NCBI RefSeq assembly: GCF_002802915.1
Contig: NZ_PEBJ01000002.1
Location: 62,001 to 126,000 of the forward strand
Length of the DNA stretch: 64,000 nucleotides
DNA from: Bifidobacterium felsineum
GTDB lineage: Bacteria; Actinomycetota; Actinomycetes; Actinomycetales; Bifidobacteriaceae
Reading direction: 5' to 3'
Shown: positions 60,757-64,000 of the stretch, piece after piece
How positions within the stretch are numbered: position 1 is the stretch's first letter
Layout: each line of letters starts with the position of its first letter
Made by a program: the position numbers and the translations under genes
Notes under the pieces: model-generated
Told to the model about the DNA's origin: nothing
The model's input: only the letters and a program-made list of their open reading frames with translations
The model's database searches: none

Positions 60757-62211
60757 ATGAACGAAGACATGATGACCGAGGCGGAGCGCGCCTCGATTGA
60801 AACCAGCGGAGCTGAAGCCGCAGCAGGGGAGCGAGGCAAGGGCGTATTCCATATCCATACGCTGGGCTGCCAGATGAACGTGCACGATTCCGAACGCATC
60901 GCCGGTGTATTGGAAGCGGATGGTTATGTGCCAGCCACACAAGAGCAGATCGACGCCCATGATTTTGATGTGATCGTGCTCAACACCTGCGCTGTACGTG
61001 AGAATGCTGCCGAGCGCATGTACGGTACCATCGGTCTGTTTAACCGTATTAAAATGCAGCGCCCGAATCTGCAGATTGCCGTCGGTGGTTGCATGGCACA
61101 GCTTGATCGCGAACGCATCGCCAAGCGTAAGCCATGGGTTGCCGCTGTATTCGGCACCAAGAACATCGAGGATTTGCCGAAGCTGCTCGATCAGAATCGC
61201 CTCACCGACAAGCCGCAGGTGAGGGTCAGCGACCAGTTGCAGGAGTTCCCGAGCCAGTTGCCTGCGGCTCGTGCCTCCCGCGTGAGCTCATGGGTGGCGA
61301 TCTCCGTAGGATGCAACAACACGTGCACGTTCTGCATCGTGCCTACCACGCGCGGCAAGGAGAAGGATCGTCGACCGGGCGATGTGCTCGCGGAAATCCG
61401 CAAATGTGTGGCCGACGGAGCCAAGGAAGTGACGCTGCTCGGCCAAAACGTGAACTCCTACGGCTACGGTATCGGTGATCGTTATGCGTTCAGCAAACTG
61501 CTGCGTGCCTGTGGCGAAATTGAGGGACTGGAGCGTGTGCGATTCACATCGCCGCATCCGGCTGCGTTCACCGATGACGTGATTGCCGCGATGGCCGAAA
61601 CACCGAACGTGATGCATCAGCTGCATTTCCCTTTGCAATCAGGCTCCGACCGTATTCTGCGTGCGATGCGTCGTTCCTACCGTTCCGCCAAGTTCCTGGA
61701 TATTCTGGGGCGTATTCGTGCCGCCATGCCGGACGCTCAGATTTCCACCGACATCATCGTCGGTTTCCCCGGTGAGACGGAAGAAGATTTCCAGGCCACG
61801 CTGGACGTGGTGCGCAAGGCGCGCTTCTCCACGGCGTTCATGTTCATCTATTCGCCGCGCCCGGGCACTCCGGCCGCATCGATGGAACAGATTCCGCGTG
61901 ATGTGGTGCAGGAACGATTCGACCGCTTGGTGGCCCTGCAGGAAGAAATCACGCAGGAGAATATGGAAAGCTTTGTTGGTCGTGATGTCGAGGTGATGAT
62001 CACCGGCAAGCTTGGCAAGAAGGATTCCGATACGCACCGCGTCTCCGGCCGTGAAAAAACCGGCGTACTGGTGCATATCGGTGTGCCGGAAGGGCAGCCG
62101 GTGCCGGAGGTCGGTGATTTCGTGACCGTGACCGTGACACATGCCGGCCGTCATAACCTCCTTGCCGACCCGGATATCGCCGCCGGCCAAACCTATTCGG
62201 TCCGTCACTGA
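60757..62211 (+). CDS. miaB: tRNA-2-methylthio-N6-dimethylallyladenosine37 synthase MiaB
   Basis: Adds the methylthio group to i6A37 of tRNAs reading UNN codons. The 484-residue radical SAM enzyme has the N-terminal cluster cysteines in [23 protein letters not shown] and VGGCMAQ, and the radical SAM motif [27 protein letters not shown] and [11 protein letters not shown] are typical, and a C-terminal TRAM domain ends the protein. miaA, which makes its substrate, starts 11 bp after its stop, so the modification pathway is one operon. Confidence 0.96.
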   Translation: MNEDMMTEAERASIETSGAEAAAGERGKGVFHIHTLGCQMNVHDSERIAGVLEADGYVPATQEQIDAHDFDVIVLNTCAVRENAAERMYGTIGLFNRIKMQRPNLQIAVGGCMAQLDRERIAKRKPWVAAVFGTKNIEDLPKLLDQNRLTDKPQVRVSDQLQEFPSQLPAARASRVSSWVAISVGCNNTCTFCIVPTTRGKEKDRRPGDVLAEIRKCVADGAKEVTLLGQNVNSYGYGIGDRYAFSKLLRACGEIEGLERVRFTSPHPAAFTDDVIAAMAETPNVMHQLHFPLQSGSDRILRAMRRSYRSAKFLDILGRIRAAMPDAQISTDIIVGFPGETEEDFQATLDVVRKARFSTAFMFIYSPRPGTPAASMEQIPRDVVQERFDRLVALQEEITQENMESFVGRDVEVMITGKLGKKDSDTHRVSGREKTGVLVHIGVPEGQPVPEVGDFVTVTVTHAGRHNLLADPDIAAGQTYSVRH

Positions 62212-62222
62212 AGGAAGTCATT

Positions 62223-63212
62223 ATGACTCAACGCGTCGTTTCCATCGTCGGCCCAACCGCATCCGGCAAAACCGGCCTCGGCATCGCCATCGCCAAGCGT
62301 TTGGCAGAGCAGGGCGAACGCGCCGAAATCGTGAATGCCGACGCTTACCAGATGTATCGCGGCATGGATATCGGCACTGCCAAGCCAACTGCCGAAGAAC
62401 AGGCGGCTGTGCCACATCATCTGATCGATATCATCGACCCGGAGGAATCGATGAGCGTGGCCCGCTTCCAGGAGCTGGCTCGTGAAACCATCGCGGATTT
62501 GCAGTCGCGTGGCATTCGCCCGATCCTCGTCGGCGGTTCGGGTCTCTACGCGCGTGCGGCCATCGACGATATCTCCTTTCCCGGTACCGATCCTGAAATC
62601 CGCAAGAAATACGAGGAGCGGGAAAAAATCGAAGGTGCCGGAGCATTGTTCGAAGAGCTCAAGGCCAAGGATCCCGAAGCTGCCGCCCGTATGGACCCGC
62701 ATAATCCACGCCGTACCATCCGCGCGCTAGAGGTTATCGAACTGACCGGTCGCCCATATTCGGCAAGCCTGCCACGTTACAAGTATGTGATTCCCTCAGT
62801 GCAGATCGGCTTGGATTTAAGCCGCGAGGAATTGGACCATCGCATCGACATACGCACCAAGCAGATGATGACCAACGGTTTCGTTGAAGAGGTGGAACGC
62901 CTACGCCCGCGCCTTGGCGCCACAGCCGTGCGTGCGCTCGGCTACCAGCAGATCATTGATCTGTTGGATGGCATCTGGGACGAATATGATGCCTTTGCTG
63001 ACATTGCGCAGAAAACCAAGCGTCTCGCGCGCAAACAGATGGGATGGTTCGGCCGCGATCCACGCATCCACTGGCTGCAGGCGTTGAATCCGAAGCTGGT
63101 GGACAATGCGATGGCCATCATCGCGCACGCGGACGCCGGCGACTACGACCCCATCGACGCCCAAGCTGATGCCTATGTGCAGCATCACCTCGGCGACATC
63201 GTCGCAGCGTAA
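62223..63212 (+). CDS. miaA: tRNA dimethylallyltransferase MiaA
   Basis: Transfers the dimethylallyl group from DMAPP, produced via IspH (11.4 kb), to A37 of tRNA. The 329-residue protein has the P-loop [84 protein letters not shown] and the C-terminal [25 protein letters not shown] precedes the ATG. Its end lies 1 bp from the end of the convergent Fic gene. Confidence 0.96.
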   Translation: MTQRVVSIVGPTASGKTGLGIAIAKRLAEQGERAEIVNADAYQMYRGMDIGTAKPTAEEQAAVPHHLIDIIDPEESMSVARFQELARETIADLQSRGIRPILVGGSGLYARAAIDDISFPGTDPEIRKKYEEREKIEGAGALFEELKAKDPEAAARMDPHNPRRTIRALEVIELTGRPYSASLPRYKYVIPSVQIGLDLSREELDHRIDIRTKQMMTNGFVEEVERLRPRLGATAVRALGYQQIIDLLDGIWDEYDAFADIAQKTKRLARKQMGWFGRDPRIHWLQALNPKLVDNAMAIIAHADAGDYDPIDAQADAYVQHHLGDIVAA

Positions 63213-63213
63213 A

Positions 63214-64000
63214 TCAGTGTGCAGGCCCCTGATCCCATCCGGCGATCAGGAACACGCGTGTCGGATTCGCAGGGCGTAGCATCGATTCGAACATGCGCTC
63301 GAACGCGGCAATATCCCCGCGATATGCCGTGTGCTTGGCCGTGCGATAGGCTTCACGCGTCACCAAGCCCCAGTCCAGATCCCAGCCGGCATCATGCGCG
63401 AGCCGGGAACCGAACATGCGCAGCACCATCGCGTTGCCTCCGCGGAACGGGTGCAAATAGCCAAGTTCGTCATACACAACGGCGAACTTGTGGATGAACA
63501 CGTCCCTGTCCAACGCATGAAGATTACGGTTCTCCGCCAATTCCATCGCGATGTTATGCGCGCCCGTCTCAATCAAACCCGCTGGGAAGAATGCCTCCGG
63601 ATTATTGGCTCGCGCCCGATCATTGGTCACTTCACGCGTGGTGTTCGACGTGCGTAGCTTTCCGGCGTCATCGAACACGCCCTCAAACAATCCGCGATGA
63701 ATCGCCACCAACTCATCCAAGTCGCCGGACGGATTCCAACGGCGCTCAGCCAACAGTACTGTGCGCGCGAATACGGCATCCGCGCGATTCGTGGCGTGAT
63801 CGTCCAAAGAGCCATCCGAAAGACGATTCTCCCCGGTCGGTCCCACGGCATGAATGCGCATGGAGGTTTGCTCATCGGCGATATCGATGAGCTGGCTTAC
63901 ATCCTGGCTGCCCTGTTCATAAGCCGCCGCGGCTCGCATCGTTGCCTCGCCCGGCGTCATGGCCTCCAGTGCGCAGTTCTTGAGTGCAAATGCGACTGCG
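63214..64000 (-). CDS. Fic/DOC-family protein with altered active site, 5' end beyond window
   Basis: The frame is open from the stop at 63214 to the right edge. An internal ATG lies at 63960, but coding continues upstream of it (AVAFALKNCALEAM), so the true start is probably outside. The Fic core is recognisable: TNRADAVFARTVLLAERRWNP, AIHRGLFEGVFDDAGKLRT and the catalytic loop LHPFRGGNAMVLRMF. The canonical loop is HPFx(D/E)GNGR; here the acidic residue is Gly, and GR is replaced by A-M, so AMPylation may be lost or changed. The regulatory alpha-inh motif cannot be judged, since the N-terminus is missing. Confidence 0.82.
   Translation of the reverse strand, partial: AVAFALKNCALEAMTPGEATMRAAAAYEQGSQDVSQLIDIADEQTSMRIHAVGPTGENRLSDGSLDDHATNRADAVFARTVLLAERRWNPSGDLDELVAIHRGLFEGVFDDAGKLRTSNTTREVTNDRARANNPEAFFPAGLIETGAHNIAMELAENRNLHALDRDVFIHKFAVVYDELGYLHPFRGGNAMVLRMFGSRLAHDAGWDLDWGLVTREAYRTAKHTAYRGDIAAFERMFESMLRPANPTRVFLIAGWDQGPAH

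Overview
The window looks like a stretch of chromosome from a Bifidobacterium of the longum/breve type. The DNA is moderately high in G+C. Many genes carry AAGGAG-type ribosome binding sites, while a distinct set has none and instead shows a -10-like box 6-9 nt before the start codon. Actinobacterial markers include the 24-residue ribosomal protein bL37, DUF3710 and DUF3159 proteins, a SigH/anti-sigma pair and an xerD-parA-scpA-scpB block. A MurE without the DNPR motif, beside a FemABX transferase, fits the Lys/Orn peptidoglycan with interpeptide bridge known in bifidobacteria. The species call is inference from protein resemblance; no marker such as 16S rRNA is present. I found no tRNA, rRNA, insertion sequence, prophage or CRISPR array.

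Layout. 1-9 kb: edge of an unrecognised gene, a 630-bp stretch with no convincing gene, folC, smc, then femABX-like and murE on the minus strand. 8.8-16 kb: sigH with a cysteine-rich anti-sigma factor, bL37, an aldose-epimerase family gene, ispH, ybaK, gap, thiN and a membrane-bound spermidine-synthase-like protein. 17-22.3 kb: infC-rpmI-rplT with a structured leader, then xerD, parA, scpA, scpB. 22.4-30.7 kb: an NrtR-type regulator, an NCS1 transporter and an isochorismatase-fold hydrolase, then typA, a small membrane protein, pheA-tyrA and a small conserved protein. 30.7-35.5 kb: an FtsX-type ABC exporter and xerC. 35.6-41.7 kb: an oligopeptide ABC system, oppA-oppB-oppC-oppDF, with a hairpin-rich leader and an internal terminator. 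42-51.8 kb: exoA, DUF3710, DUF3159, an RNA methyltransferase, a short lipoprotein, a CtpE-like P-type ATPase and aconitase. 51.9-64 kb: a DUF262/RAMA defence-type protein, a GNAT, a two-component system, an Ltp-domain membrane protein, a Bax-inhibitor-1 protein, an EamA exporter, a small alarmone synthetase, miaB, miaA and an edge-truncated Fic protein.

How the genes fit together. SMC, ScpA and ScpB form condensin, and ParA, XerC and XerD add partition and dimer resolution, so most of the chromosome segregation machinery is here. MurE and FemABX act in succession on the peptidoglycan stem peptide. PheA and TyrA split prephenate between phenylalanine and tyrosine. MiaB and MiaA modify the same tRNA base (A37).

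Most unusual signals. (1) Two 87-bp elements between oppDF and exoA are each built as 29-bp arm, 29-nt core, 29-bp arm. The cores are 26/29 identical but in opposite orientation. The arms are unrelated in sequence between the two elements, yet each pair is self-complementary. (2) Hairpin repeats with changing stems and fixed loops lie at the 3' ends of typA (tandem) and ispH, and a hairpin-bearing sequence sits in frame inside the P-type ATPase gene. (3) At least ten genes look leaderless.
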